Below the pieces are notes generated by a model that was not told where the DNA came from, did not search any database, and worked only from the letters and a program-made list of their open reading frames with translations. The position numbers and the translations under genes were made by a program. A DNA stretch of 64,000 nucleotides from Phoronis australis (taxonomy: Eukaryota > Phoronida > Phoronidae): positions 809,674 to 873,673 of the forward strand of contig NMRA01000054.1 of assembly GCA_002633005.1 (NCBI GenBank), read 5' to 3'. Shown here one piece after another: positions 1 to 12,100 of the stretch. Positions within the stretch are counted from its first letter, which is position 1. Every line of letters begins with the position of its first letter.

Positions 1-57
1 CCTCGGTCAAGAATGAGTGATTTGTAACGCACATGCTGTGCAATTGTTTTGTTGCAG

Positions 58-133
58 AAACAATTTTGTGCAGCTGAAAGTTTACTATCAAGAGATGAAC
101 TTTGAAGCTGTTGAACAAAAAGCCCAATATTCG
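58..133 (+). CDS. DEG/ENaC penultimate coding exon
   Basis: Acceptor TTGTTGCAG ends at 57 and the donor GTAAGT begins at 134. The exon starts with the last base of a split codon and ends in phase 0. Confidence 0.85.
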
Positions 134-587
134 GTAAGTATTGAGTAAATCGAGGCAATGTTCTGCTATTGTCACAGTGTTCGACTAACAGAGCAAGAAT
201 GAGATACAACTGAGGAAATTAATACATTCGTATTCTAAAGTAAAAAATATCGTTAGCTCAGAACTTTTTAAAAATGGTTTAGCTTAAACCAAATTTGAAA
301 TATCTGGAGGAGACTGTAATAACTAAAAATGATATTCGTAAGGAAACTAATATCTTATTTGTGCTTAACAGGCATCAAACCTTCTGGCAGACCTCGGAGG
401 ACAACTAGGATTGTGGATTGGCTTCTCCGTAATCACGGTCGGGGAGTTATTCGAATTTATGTTTGCCTTGATTCAAGTTTGGTGGAAAAAAGCGCGAGAT
501 TTTGGCCACGTTGGAAACAAGTTGAAAGACACAAGCAGAGAGAATTCCGTGGCACCCGTGACGGAATTGAGGCTGGAGAGTTTTTGA
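58..587 (+). CDS. DEG/ENaC/ASIC-type sodium channel, last two coding exons (5' part outside window)
   Basis: Two exons, 58-133 and 372-587, join in phase 0 and encode the C-terminal end of a degenerin/epithelial sodium channel family subunit. The first exon gives the end of the extracellular wrist region (LKVYYQEMNFEAVEQ), typical of the last beta strand before TM2. The second starts ASNLLADLGGQLGLWIGFS, the family's pre-TM2/TM2 signature; the selectivity-filter tract reads G-F-S where ASICs have G-A-S. TM2 continues through ELFEFMFALIQVWW and is followed by a cytoplasmic tail of about 35 residues ending at TGA 585-587. These channels are trimeric, amiloride-type cation channels of the plasma membrane. 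The N-terminus, TM1 and cysteine-rich ectodomain lie upstream of the window. The subfamily (ASIC, FaNaC or other) cannot be told from this part. Confidence 0.9.
372..587 (+). CDS. DEG/ENaC terminal coding exon (TM2 and C-terminal tail)
   Basis: Acceptor TTAACAG ends at 371; 71 codons in phase 0 run to TGA. It carries GGQLGLWIG and the whole of TM2. Confidence 0.9.
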   Translation, partial: ASNLLADLGGQLGLWIGFSVITVGELFEFMFALIQVWWKKARDFGHVGNKLKDTSRENSVAPVTELRLESF

Positions 588-1771
588 TATGCAAAGAAGG
601 AAATCGCAATGAAGAATACTTAGTGCATGCCAAATAATTCATATCAAAATGTAAATTTCACAGTCTCACTTGTGTTGTTAGAAATGTTTGTTTTGCAGAG
701 TCGACAATTACACACCTAGCCGTTCAACGTTTTTGCTCCATCCAGTCTCAAGACATTCTAAAACTCGTGAATGATACTACGTTCAGGTGTGGAATTTTCA
801 TCAGAAGGAAGATAGGACGCCTGATCAGAGGGCAGATCTGACGCTTAAAATGAAATTTTTATTTGTAATCAGCATAAAATTCATGTGTAAAATGATATTA
901 TGTGTTTAATTATGAATCACGTAATTGGAATGTGCAGGTAGGCCTCGTTCTGAGATCTGCTGTCTGCTTTGTGCTCGTATGATTACGAGGCAAACCATAC
1001 GTCTGACTAGCGTTTACATGTGATTTTTAGACTGCGGTACGATTTGATTCTCGGCAAGTATCCCGTGTGAACCTTGTGTTGATCTCTATTGTTATTCAAA
1101 CATTACACACCCCATTGCCACATGCCAATTAACTTCAATTTGTTCCAGTCCAGCGTGGATACATTGTTCCAATCCACAATATCCCATGATTGAATTACAT
1201 GACACACACTGTATGATCCGCTGAGTCGGATTTATGCATATTCTCAGAGGCTCCCCCCTAGTTACGCGTGAGTAAAAAATCCTTTCTAATCTCGGACGTA
1301 CGCTTCTGTTGGTCCATTCGCTCTAGGAAAGCTGGTGTGGTGAAAGGCGGACTTAGGGGTGACTTAAGAAGCCAAGGGGCCCCTCTTCCCACGCGCGCAC
1401 ATTTTTCCTTTGAAAATGCGGTTTCCCTACTCCCCTTGCAGCAACTTTCATGTTCCTTCAAGTATCAAGGTACATTCGCCTACATCTGGCTGGAAACTAT
1501 TGTAACGGACTAGTGCCTTAAATTTACATGTACTAGAATTGGTACACTATTCGAAATATTTGTCCTTAGCTTGTTGTGTTTTCCTGCGTCTACTTTGAAG
1601 ACAGTGTAATTTTATGAGTATTTACCGTCTGTTTTATCCTACTTTTTTCATGCCGTATATAATATTCAATCTTAATAATTACATTATGTGTGTTAATTTG
1701 ATATCAAAACGTTTATATTTTCGACGGGAATCACTGAAGTAGTGATCCTCTCCGTTTTGTACATACGTCAC

Positions 1772-1777
1772 AATAAA
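1772..1777 (+). terminator. Candidate polyadenylation signal for the DEG/ENaC gene
   Basis: First clear AATAAA found downstream of the stop at 587. It would imply a 3' UTR of about 1.2 kb; no transcript evidence is available, so this is tentative. Confidence 0.3.
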
Positions 1778-2464
1778 TGACAATTTCGGAGCACTCACCT
1801 TTTGTTTAACTCTGCAACTGAAATAGCTCGTAGCATTGCATGGATTCCGATTAATGGATTATAGTGCTAACAGAATAGTGATCTCGCGAAATATCGCCGA
1901 AACTTAACATGAGAGACGAGAGTTTAAGATAGACAACCCAAAAATCTCGTTGCTTTTAATTGATCCAATACTTTTGGGCTCTCGGAAAGAAAATCGGTAG
2001 AATTCACAATATGCAGCTAAGAAAGTGATCAATGAAATCACCAAATATCCTTCGATATGTTGTAGGAGCGTGTTGTATTTAAACTGGTCTTGCAAAACAC
2101 TGAGTTTATTAAAATTAATCACTTAGATAGCCTGGATCCTGGAACTAATTTCCAAACTCACGCCAAGGAGAACTTTAACCCATCATGATGCATAACACAA
2201 GTATACTAATCTGTGAAACGAGGCATGCGATTGCTTTAGTTTCAAGTCGAGTTCCTAATGCAAAGATGAGAGACCTCGTGCCCTGATGACACAAAATAAA
2301 GCCGAGTAAGCAGAGCTAATCCTCAAGAAATAGAAAAGTAATTATTGCTCTGTGTGATACCACGGTAGCTCTCCGCAGACGGTTCTTGCGAGATCACACA
2401 ATACCACACGAGACAAAGGCGTGTTTCAGTACATGTACACTCGAAGCTTTACTTGCGTTACCTT

Positions 2465-2545
2465 GCAATATGGCGGCCACTGAAGTGATTTGATCGTTGA
2501 TGTTTTAATGTTGAATTATGGGATAGAATTCACTGTTTCCGTTCC
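2465..2545 (+). repeat. Dispersed repeat, copy 1
   Basis: The run around AAGTGATT, TTTAAT and ATAGAATTC matches 4155-4235 with scattered substitutions and the same order of blocks, so the two are diverged copies of one sequence. Confidence 0.6.
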
Positions 2546-4154
2546 ATAAGCGAAGATTTTTCTGCTCATTTGCATGGGGATGTCTAGGGGCTACGCACTG
2601 CAGCCTCATATATCACAGAGACATTTGAAATCAGCTTATGACTGATTGTAATGCATGCACATTTAGATGAAGCGTTTATCCAAAACGTGTGTTTATTCTG
2701 AGAGTGAAAATTCTAGCATCATTCTGCCCACTGAAATTTGCAAACTGAATTCTTTAAACATTTCTGAGATAAATCGTTATCATTTCATGCGCATCTCTAA
2801 GTTGCTTTGGTCTTTTAATGGATAACAAGCTCTCGTTTGATGATACTATTAAGTCCATTGATAAATGCAGGGATCTTTTGAATTGATGTAAAATACCTAC
2901 ATAGAATGTCTAGATCTTAGATCATTAGTCTATGTCCATTGTTTGATCATGCTCGCCCAATCTTGTTAAGTAAATGTCTCCGTAAGTAAGTCAAAACAAA
3001 CTCATTAATATGTACTCGCATTACAACATCCCCCACTCACATACGCCAACATAATTTTTTGTCTCTCGGTGACATAAGGTTTAAAGTAGAGGTAGCCAAC
3101 TTAAATGATACTTTACGGCTTCATTTCAGCTAAAACCGTCATAAAAAGATTTTAAGGCAAGTTCAGTCAAAACGTGGCCAAGTAATGTTCAATCAACACA
3201 ACTCCAAATACTCTTATTAACGTATCTGAGTTAAGTATGAATCTTGTTGTTTTATTTTTATTTTTTGGTAGTGCACCACCACCTAAAATGGCCGCCGTCG
3301 TGAGTGACAGCTGAGTTCAGTATGCATTTCGAGTACTCACTCAACTGTCGCGATATGGAATGAGTTTTCTGCAGAAACCCCGCCCATTTTAAATTTTCTT
3401 TTTAAAAATAATAATAACAGAAGGCACAAACACAAACAGTTACGAAATGTTTACATTTTAGTGATATACTTCGACTGACGAAACTCACCCTGTGTTCTAA
3501 ACTGCTGATTTTAATGGAAAGACTATATTTTAAACTCATAAGACTTTTCTTATTAATCCTCCCGATCACCTCGTAGATCACTTCTCAGTATTCAAGCAAC
3601 ACCACTCGTATAAAACGAGAAAAGGCGTTAAGGTCCACACCAGTGAATCCAAAACTTGTTTGAACTCTGCAACGTGGAGTTTTCTCTTTCTGATCACCAG
3701 AGAGACATGAGAAGTGTTAATACTTTTAAACTCAAATTTCACCTGTTCAACGCTATTGAGAGTAGTTATGACACAGGTTTTATTTGCTAATTTATTTATT
3801 CAATGGTCATCACCCATGTTACTTCATGTACTCATTTTGTTCATTCATCTTCATTCAAGTTGCTGCCTCACTCACATTACCCCATATTCTAACGTATTTA
3901 TATAATCCGTATTACACATGAACCACAACGGAAATGAGATTTTAACTTTTTGGTGTTATCCTGGTAGCAAGCATGGTCTTATTTATTTGCTTCTTATATA
4001 ATAGTAATGGATACTAGACTACCTACCTTGGGATTGAATGTATGTTTAAATAATAATAGTAGACTCATAAAATTACATGTTTTCAAAATCCTTGATGTTC
4101 ACGCGAGTTAAAGGCGAGCGGTTAGAGAGTACGGTGGAGACCGCATTGTACACA

Positions 4155-4235
4155 AGCAAGATGGCTGCCTGTAAAGTGATTGGCTGGTGATGATTTAATA
4201 TTGAAATATGGTATAGAATTCGCTGTAACGGGTGT
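4155..4235 (+). repeat. Dispersed repeat, copy 2
   Basis: Diverged copy of 2465-2545: CAAGATGGCTGCC and ATAGAATTCGCTGT correspond to CAATATGGCGGCC and ATAGAATTCACTGT. Confidence 0.6.
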
Positions 4236-4283
4236 TTTCGTTCTGAATGAAGATTTCTCGCGCAAGTTTCTCGCGAATGTCTT

Positions 4284-4364
4284 GTGTTTACGGAACATAG
4301 CCCTGGCCATCCGCATAGGTGTATGCCTTACGTTTACGCAACGTAGCCCTGGGCATCCGCATAG
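4284..4364 (+). repeat. Short tandem duplication, period 46
   Basis: Two adjacent copies of TTTACG.AAC.TAGCCCTGG.CATCCGCATAG, 46 bases apart, with three or four differences. Confidence 0.8.
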
Positions 4365-6118
4365 AAGTAGAATTTATCATTTACAAAATAAGTTATTCAT
4401 TAACTTCATTTTCATTGTTTGGTGATAGCAGCGAGTATGTTAGTGAAAAAATCTATTTTGATCAAGAACGGCGCGTGTTGCCGGGAGTATCATGCTGGAG
4501 GTAAACAGAACCTCTCCAAATCGATGGAACCTCATTTATCCCAGAAAACAATTTCACTATGTATTTAACTGGGGTATATTGTAATGTTCTATTGACATAA
4601 GACTCTGCTTGAAGTTTGACTTCGCAATAATCAATCATAAATGCATGCTAAGTGCACAAGTGAACACGTCAGGTACAGCTGGCGGGCACCAGTGGCTATA
4701 CACATTACAGGTAAGCGAAAGTCAGACATATATTTTATGGCTCAAGTGCTCTATTGGGTCGCTATTTATTACCCATCATAGTTACCAAGAACAAGTGTGT
4801 GTGGATCTGTGATGCTTCGTGGTTCCTAAACTGATTGTGGGGATATTTCCATTGAGTGTTTCGGCATCTGTGTTCTATCCAGTCACACAAGAGATTCTGA
4901 AGGAGAGCGATAAACAAGATGATTGCGACGTGCAGACAATACCTTAATGAGCATTAAACACGTAGTTTTCATACAAAACGTTTTGTGACCACACCTCCAG
5001 GCACACGACACGTCAGAGTCACATATAATATTAAATACTGAAAAACACTATTCAGTCTAGGCCTTGCGCACATAATTGGTATCAGTGTAGATTTTCACCT
5101 TCTGAATGTCGTATTGTAATGTCTTTTTAAGTATTGCAGGACAATGAAACAGTCTATATCCTGTTGACACGTTATGAATCGCAGTTGGAGAATTAAATGA
5201 GAATTAATTATCAATTATGGTCGAATTAACTATACAATTAATGGCAAGGCAAAGGTACGTGTGGCGTTCAGGGTTATCACGTGATCATGCGGGGACACTC
5301 GGTTTATAATGTATCCTTGATTATATGCAAGAGTTGCCTGCTTGTCTGAAAAGGACGTGGGAAAAAATAATTATACGGGGAGTATGCGAAATAAAGGAAT
5401 TCTTGTATTACCTCACAATGATAATTTCAAATTTGAATTTTGATATTGCACAAAAATGCAACTGCAGCTTCCTTCTATCGTTTTTACGTACTTTTACGGC
5501 ATTTTTATACGTTTTGCAATGTGTTAATACCAGATATCGAAATAACAATAACACTAGTTACAATAATAATTATAGAATTAATTATAATCATGTTATCATT
5601 ATGTATTGTTATTAATATTGCTGTAGTTGCAACAATAATAATAACAATTATGGTAGAGAGTATAAATGCAAGTTACAAAGTGTTACGCTTGTATTCACCT
5701 CCGGTATGGTAGTTTCCTGTGTAGTCTCAGGTGTGACCACATCCGTACTTGCCAACTGGAGTATCAAGCTAGGTATGAAATCAAAATCAACACAAGATAA
5801 CGTTGACTGATTAGCGCACGGGGGGTGCACTTTGGCGTCATAACAAGAAGTGTTCAGTGCACAGGGTCATCGACGGTAATTAAAATTTTAGTTGAAGCTG
5901 AAATGAAAGTGCATGCAGACAATATTGCCCTGTGGTTATTGAGGCCCCATTTTCTCGCTGAGCACGTCACATCCGTTTGTTGTCTGTCACAATAGCGTGT
6001 AAAATCATCACCAAGGGACATTTAAGCTTCTTATTCCTCCCCGAGTTCATATCTTCATATATCTAAACTACAATAAGCGTCCATGTAATTGTTAACTACC
6101 GATACTAATCACTACCAG

Positions 6119-6180
6119 CCGTGACAAAGGTTGTTGCGATGGAAGAACTTGACGATTTTTTGGATCAGTGGTTAACTGGC
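6119..6180 (+). CDS. WH2 gene, first recognised coding exon
   Basis: Acceptor CACTACCAG ends at 6118 and donor GTACGT starts at 6181. The open frame reads VTKVVAMEELDDFLDQWLTG; the ATG at 6139 is the proposed start, but the frame is open to the acceptor, so an upstream coding exon is possible. Confidence 0.5.
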
Positions 6181-9100
6181 GTACGTATTGCTCTATTTAT
6201 TTCTCAAGTTTTCTTCAGTCATTGTACTGGACATACATGGAGAACTAAATTTCCATTCTCGCGAACATTTTCATTCTCACGTCTAGAGACAGTTCTCTAT
6301 TTATTAAATTGAGGATCACGAGCAAGCTTGGCGCAGTTGGTGCCTGTGGCGTCTTTTGTAATTAATTAGTGTTGCCACTGGGAGTTTCGCTGGCAGATGA
6401 ACATTGTGGGCGAGCGTAAGAAAAGACTCGTGTGAAGGATAGTCTTCTCAGTCCAGTGGCAACTCCCACTTACCACGGGTACCTGGTTAAATTCGTGTTC
6501 GGCTGAAATGTAAGGTTTCTATATAATGCAGTGAAAAGGTTTGGGAACAGGATCACTAGCCAAAAACAGTATTTTAGCGTTCAAAATATTCAGTGTTTGC
6601 GGGTTCGTTAGTTTGTCATTCCAGTCCAATGTTATCAGATGCAATTGTGTACGGTTAAAGCGATAGGCCTGGACTCTAGTATTACTGTACGTTGTCAAAT
6701 TTTACAATAGTACATTTCGATCAGTAAAATTTACCTTTTAAAACTGAAGTTTAATTTTTTTCCTGGTGACATTTTATGCGAAAGTGAAGACTGGCTTCTT
6801 TTTGAAAATTGACCTCCAAACCCATCCTAACACTGTAACACAGCTCAAAGTCATCACAACGTAGCACCAGATTGCGAAATGATGTCTAATTTCTCCCCAA
6901 CACACTTGATATCGCTGAATAATGTTTACGTGAGATACCATTTTAACGCCATTCATCATTTACCGCTACAATTACGTCTTCCTTGATGACATTCTTTAAA
7001 CGAACGACCAGCCTTTCTTACGGCAAGGCCTTGGTTTCCTTCCATAGTTTAGGGGGCGTAAGTTGGACATGAATCACTCGTGGTCTTAAACTTCGCGGCG
7101 AACGAACATGGCCACGTTCAAATCTTGGTTTTAAGAAGACCGAAGTCAAACTAGCTATATTGCAAGTGGCCGCGCGCGAGTCGAGCTGCGCCCAACGCCC
7201 CGGTGGTCAACCTCAGCATGGAGCCAAGCCCGGAGATGATGGCGTTACAAGGGGGCCCGGTGGAATACGTGACGTCAAGGATCGAGAGAGGACCTGGAAA
7301 CAAGCTGGTTAAAACTACACGAATTATCACGACTTACGTAGGAGTTCTATGCACTGTCTTATGATGAAATAACTCTGTTGACTAATTTAGGCCAAGACCC
7401 CCGGTGTGCTTGGTCAATACTTTGAAGTAATGCAATCATTTATGATGTCGAAAGAAAATATTGTGTCCTTCTTTTCCTTTTATCAAGTTTTTCAGAAATA
7501 CCGTTTGCAATTTATATGACATATAAACAGCAAAATCTTGAAACTGTTTTGCTGTTAAGAATTGCGTTAAAAATTCCTTGTCGTAATAGCAATATTGGTC
7601 ACCAACGTTTTATATGAAATGATACAACGTTGAAAGTTTTGGCCAACCCTTCACAATAACGATCTTTTAAATTCGTTTTACTTGCCGATGCTGTGAACGG
7701 TCTATTTTCGAGATGAGGTCATTTTCTATCGCGACATGGAACGTTTTTGCGTGTCCGAGTAGTATGGTTTAAAATGAGCATTTTAATCGTGAGTAAAGAA
7801 GAAGTGTCCCTTTAAAACTCTGTTGCTTGAAACTGCACAACTCGTTTTTGAAGAGAAAATATTTTACACAGCCTGATAGTCACCGCCAGTAATTCTCGCT
7901 GTTGTCGCCCCTTGTTTAGTATTCAGCGCACAGCGTCCAGGGTGCTACGCACACTGCTCTTTAAATACTGTGTTGGACTCCTTGAGCAGTAAGTTACCTG
8001 GAAACTATGCGCATTTCAGGTGACTGACGAAGCCAATGATTCATACGACGCAATTACGCCACCTAACTTGGCTACAGAGGGCGGTAATGACAAAGTTCTG
8101 AGTTGGTTACTCCAGAATAATACCATTGACGATAGTGGAAACAGTTCGTTGCACGAACAGTCATCTAACGGAGACCCACAGGTAAACTGGATGAATGTGC
8201 CAACTTAAAAAGACCTGAAATACATGTTTCAGCATTTCAGTATGAATTTTGAAAGTATAAGGGTTGGTTTCTGGTATTCACATTTTCTTAAATAGTGCAC
8301 AGTGTTTTTCTTTTTTACTTTATTAAAATAGACAATTATTATTCCCGTAAAGCCCCTATGCGCTGTTTTTCGTGACGTCACTGAGACTGCTCAGCAAAAA
8401 GTGATATCATTGGCCCTGTGAGTACATATTCCAGTCAACAGATCAACCTGTGCATACCCACAACCTTAGAGCTATAAACCGGCGGAGGTGCATGCAAAAC
8501 CTCAGAGTCAACCGACACGCACCCAGCCCGCTGCAGCCGTTTAAGTGAAAACAATCTAATAAACGCCATTTTCTCCCATAATTTTCCAGCTTTTGCGACA
8601 AAGAAATCAGTCGTCGTTTTGAAAACAGTACGCTGGTGACACGCGCACGCACCATTTCCTAAAATTTTGTGACATCTCTCGGGAGATGATGACAGCTTCG
8701 CAAGATAAAAAATTGTTCTGAAACTCGGTTTTCTGGTATTAAACTATCAAGCACTTGTAACGAATTGAGAGCAGTTCCAATGATTTCTTATGACGTTTGC
8801 GCAACCTCGTGGATGAGAAGAACAGTTGATTTAAAAATAAGGAGAAAAGAAACTGCCAGTGGGTGATGCAATGTTTCATGGCGCCAAAAGCCCGCGCAAA
8901 AGATCGCACCACAATTTTAGTAGCAAAATGACGATAGAATTCTAATTTTTCCAGCACCATCAAAAACTTAGTTTACTCAAGGAAGAGTGTAGTTTTTTAT
9001 TACATTAATTTTGATCATTTTACCCATATCGGAGCAACGGCTGTATATTTAATATACAGCTTTGCACCAAGGCTACGCAGGGTCATGCAGAACGGCATCG

Positions 9101-12100
9101 TTCTACTAATATTATAAACGACACGGTAGTAAACTTGTATTATGAACTTTTGAGAGCCAAGATGAAAACGTGGAGACTGGCATAACCAGAAAGCAAAGAA
9201 ATGCACAATTTCGAAATATGGGAATAAAACTTGTATTACTGTAACAACGTCTAATTTATCCAAATCAAGTAGCCATGAATAAAACCTTGATATATTTCTA
9301 GCTAAACTTGTGGACATCCGAAAAAGCTTTAAGAATTTTTTTTGCGCTCGAAGGACGGCATTACGAAAACATTGTTGCCATTGAAACACAGTCTTCCAGA
9401 AAGCTTTATGTACATACATGCACCCGCTTATCTGCCATAAAATATCCAGCAGCCTTTGTCGCCTTCAGTAAGTTCGAAGTAATGAGCAGAATTCTGAAAA
9501 TAATTGGCATCCCAAACAAAATTTCTTTGCTGATGAAATCTTACATGAGCTACCGCCGTCAACCCCAAAAGAGGGAGCCACAAGTTGGCGAAAATGTTTC
9601 GTTCACGAGTCGACTTTTTAGTACTGCTAAACAATTTGTCGCTCAAAAATAGTTCGGCAAAGAGACAATTGACGAGAAAGGGAAGTAGGCGAATTTATAA
9701 AAAGCAGAAATGTTCGGTTAGCATTGATTTTGATGCCGGGTGTTATATAACATTGTCATACTTTTTTCGTCGGAAAATACCGCTTCTGGGCTGGGTTGCA
9801 TAAAACTTCAAAATTATCGGCTGGATAAGTTTGATCGTTACATGAAGTCAGGTGCATTGTTCAACAATAACAAAGTGACGCTTTATAATGCGACGTCATT
9901 GTTGCTATAGGGCGTATAACTTTTATTCAACTGGGCCCTGGTTACATGTGCAGATAATTTGACCCAGTGTAATTAAGATAATGCGCTAGAGTTCGCTAAC
10001 GAAGTAAATCACAAAAGTGGGTCTGCGCCTCTTGTCCCTGGTTGTACAATCACAGCGCCATCTGTGGAAGATTACTCTACAAGGATTATACATTGACATG
10101 CATAATTCCATAGTCACCAATGCGCATGCCTTAGTTTGCACGTTTGTCGTGTTGTCGTAAACAAACGACCCAGGAATGAGCTGGACAAGTAAAGGAACTA
10201 GTTCTATGCTTTAATAGATGTCTCACAGAGTCCTCACAGATTATAACTGGTGTGGAATGCATCGATTTAATCAGTTGTTGCAGCGGCCGTAAGTCTCGTA
10301 TGCAAGTCTCAAATTCCAACCAATAGGAATTTCCGGATACTATTTTTTAACCAATCAGAATGTAAGAATGTTCTTTAAATTTAAACAATACGAAGCCATG
10401 AGAATCAAAGTCTCTTCACAATGGTAATATCCGTCTCATTGGGAGAGCGTGTACCCCTGACAGAGGCGGATCTACAGGGGGGGTTCGGGGGGTTCAGAGG
10501 GAAACCCCCCTCTCGACCTTCCTTCTGCTCCGGGCTACGCGCCTCGGATTCGCTCGAATCCTAAACCCCCCCCCCCTTACTGAAAACGTAGATCTGCCAC
10601 TGCCTGATCAAAGACACCCTACCCAAGACATCGCCGATATATTTACGAATGGTAATATTGCACAGGCACTTTGCTAGAACGAGTGCAAGCGCTATTGAGC
10701 TTTAGCTATTCCATAGTTCTGTGGAGCAATTTCCTATGAATTTCAATCATTGAAATTCTAAGGAAATCATCAGAGATACTGTGATTATATTTTCAGAATG
10801 AGCTTCTAGCTCCGCCAGGATTTGGTGCACACGGTGGGTGTGATCAAGGTTCTTTTTCAACTGCGAATGACGACACAACGTTAGACGGGTCAGAGCCCAT
10901 ACAGACTGAGACGTTGTACCATCAGGTGATTCATGCACAGCACTTTAAAGCTGGTGCACACAATAGTGAAATTGGCCTTNAAACTTGTGGACATCCGAAA
11001 AAGCTTTAAGAATTTTTTTTTGCGCTCGAAGGACGGCATTACGAAAACATTGTTGCCATTGAAACACAGTCTTCCAGAAAGCTTTATGTACATACATGCA
11101 CCAGCTTATCTGCCATAAAATATCCAGCAGCCTTTGTCGCCTTCAGCAAGTTCGAAGTAATGAGCAGAATTCTGAAAATAATTGGCATCCCAAACAAAAT
11201 TTCTTTGCTGATGAAATCTCACATGAGCTACCGCCGTCAACCCCAAAAGAGGGAGCCACAGGTTGGCGAAAATGTTTCGTTCACGAGTCGACTTTTTAGT
11301 ACTGCTAATCAATTTGTCGCTCAAAAATAGTTCGGCAAAGAGACAATAGACGAGAAAGGAAAGTAGGCGAATTTATAAAAAGCAGAAATGTTCGCTTAGC
11401 ATTGATTTTGATGCCGGGTGTTATATAACATTGTCATACTTTTTTCGTCGGAAAATACCGCTTCTGGGCTGGGTTGCATAAAACTTCAAAATTATCCGCT
11501 GGATAAGTTTGATCGTTACATGACGTCAGGTGCATTGTTCAACAATAACAACGTGACGCTTTATAATGCGACGTCATTGTGGCTATAGGGCGTATAACTT
11601 TTATTCAACTGGGCCCTGGTTACATGTGCAGATAATTTGACCCAGTGTAATGAAGATAATGCGCTAGAGTTCGCTAACGAAGTAAATTACAAAAGTGGGT
11701 CTGCGCCTCTTGTCCCTGATTGTACAATCACAGCGCCATCTGTGGAAGATTACTCCACAAGGATGATACATTGACATGCAGAATTCCATAGTCACCAATG
11801 CGCATGCCTTTGTTTGCACGTTTGTCGTGTTGTCGTAAACAAACGATCCAGGAATGAGCTGGACAAGTAAAGGAACTAGTTCTATGCTTTAATAGATGTC
11901 TCACAGAGTCCTCACAGATTATAACTGGTGTGGAATGCATCGATTTAATCAGTTGTTGCAGCAGCCGTAAGTCTCGTATGCAAGTCTCAAATTCCAACCA
12001 ATAGGAATTTCCGGATATTATTTTTTAACCAATCAGAATGTATGAATGTTCTTTAAATTTAAACAATACGAAGCCATGAGAATCAAAGTCCCTTCACAAT

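Larger units (their letters stand above)
588..6118. other. 3' UTR and intergenic region, no supported gene
   Basis: No exon with family similarity was seen here. The stretch holds a diverged repeat pair (2465-2545 and 4155-4235), a short tandem duplication (4284-4364) and AT-rich low-complexity sequence (5530-5660). A non-coding or unrecognised 5' exon of the next gene could be hidden here. Confidence 0.5.
9304..10979 (+). repeat. Tandem duplication, copy 1 (about 1.68 kb)
   Basis: Matches 10981-12658 almost base for base, with sparse substitutions and homopolymer-length differences in G and C runs. It includes intron sequence and one coding exon. The copy ends exactly at a single N (10980). 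Confidence 0.95.

Noticed and set aside
4609-4710. Possible upstream coding exon of the WH2 gene ending at a GTAAGC donor
   Set aside because: The donor is good, but there is no clear acceptor, no family similarity, and the phase needed to reach 6119 could not be confirmed.
9015-9419. 134-codon open frame on the minus strand
   Set aside because: It runs partly into the duplicated unit, has no domain or splice context, and lies within an intron.
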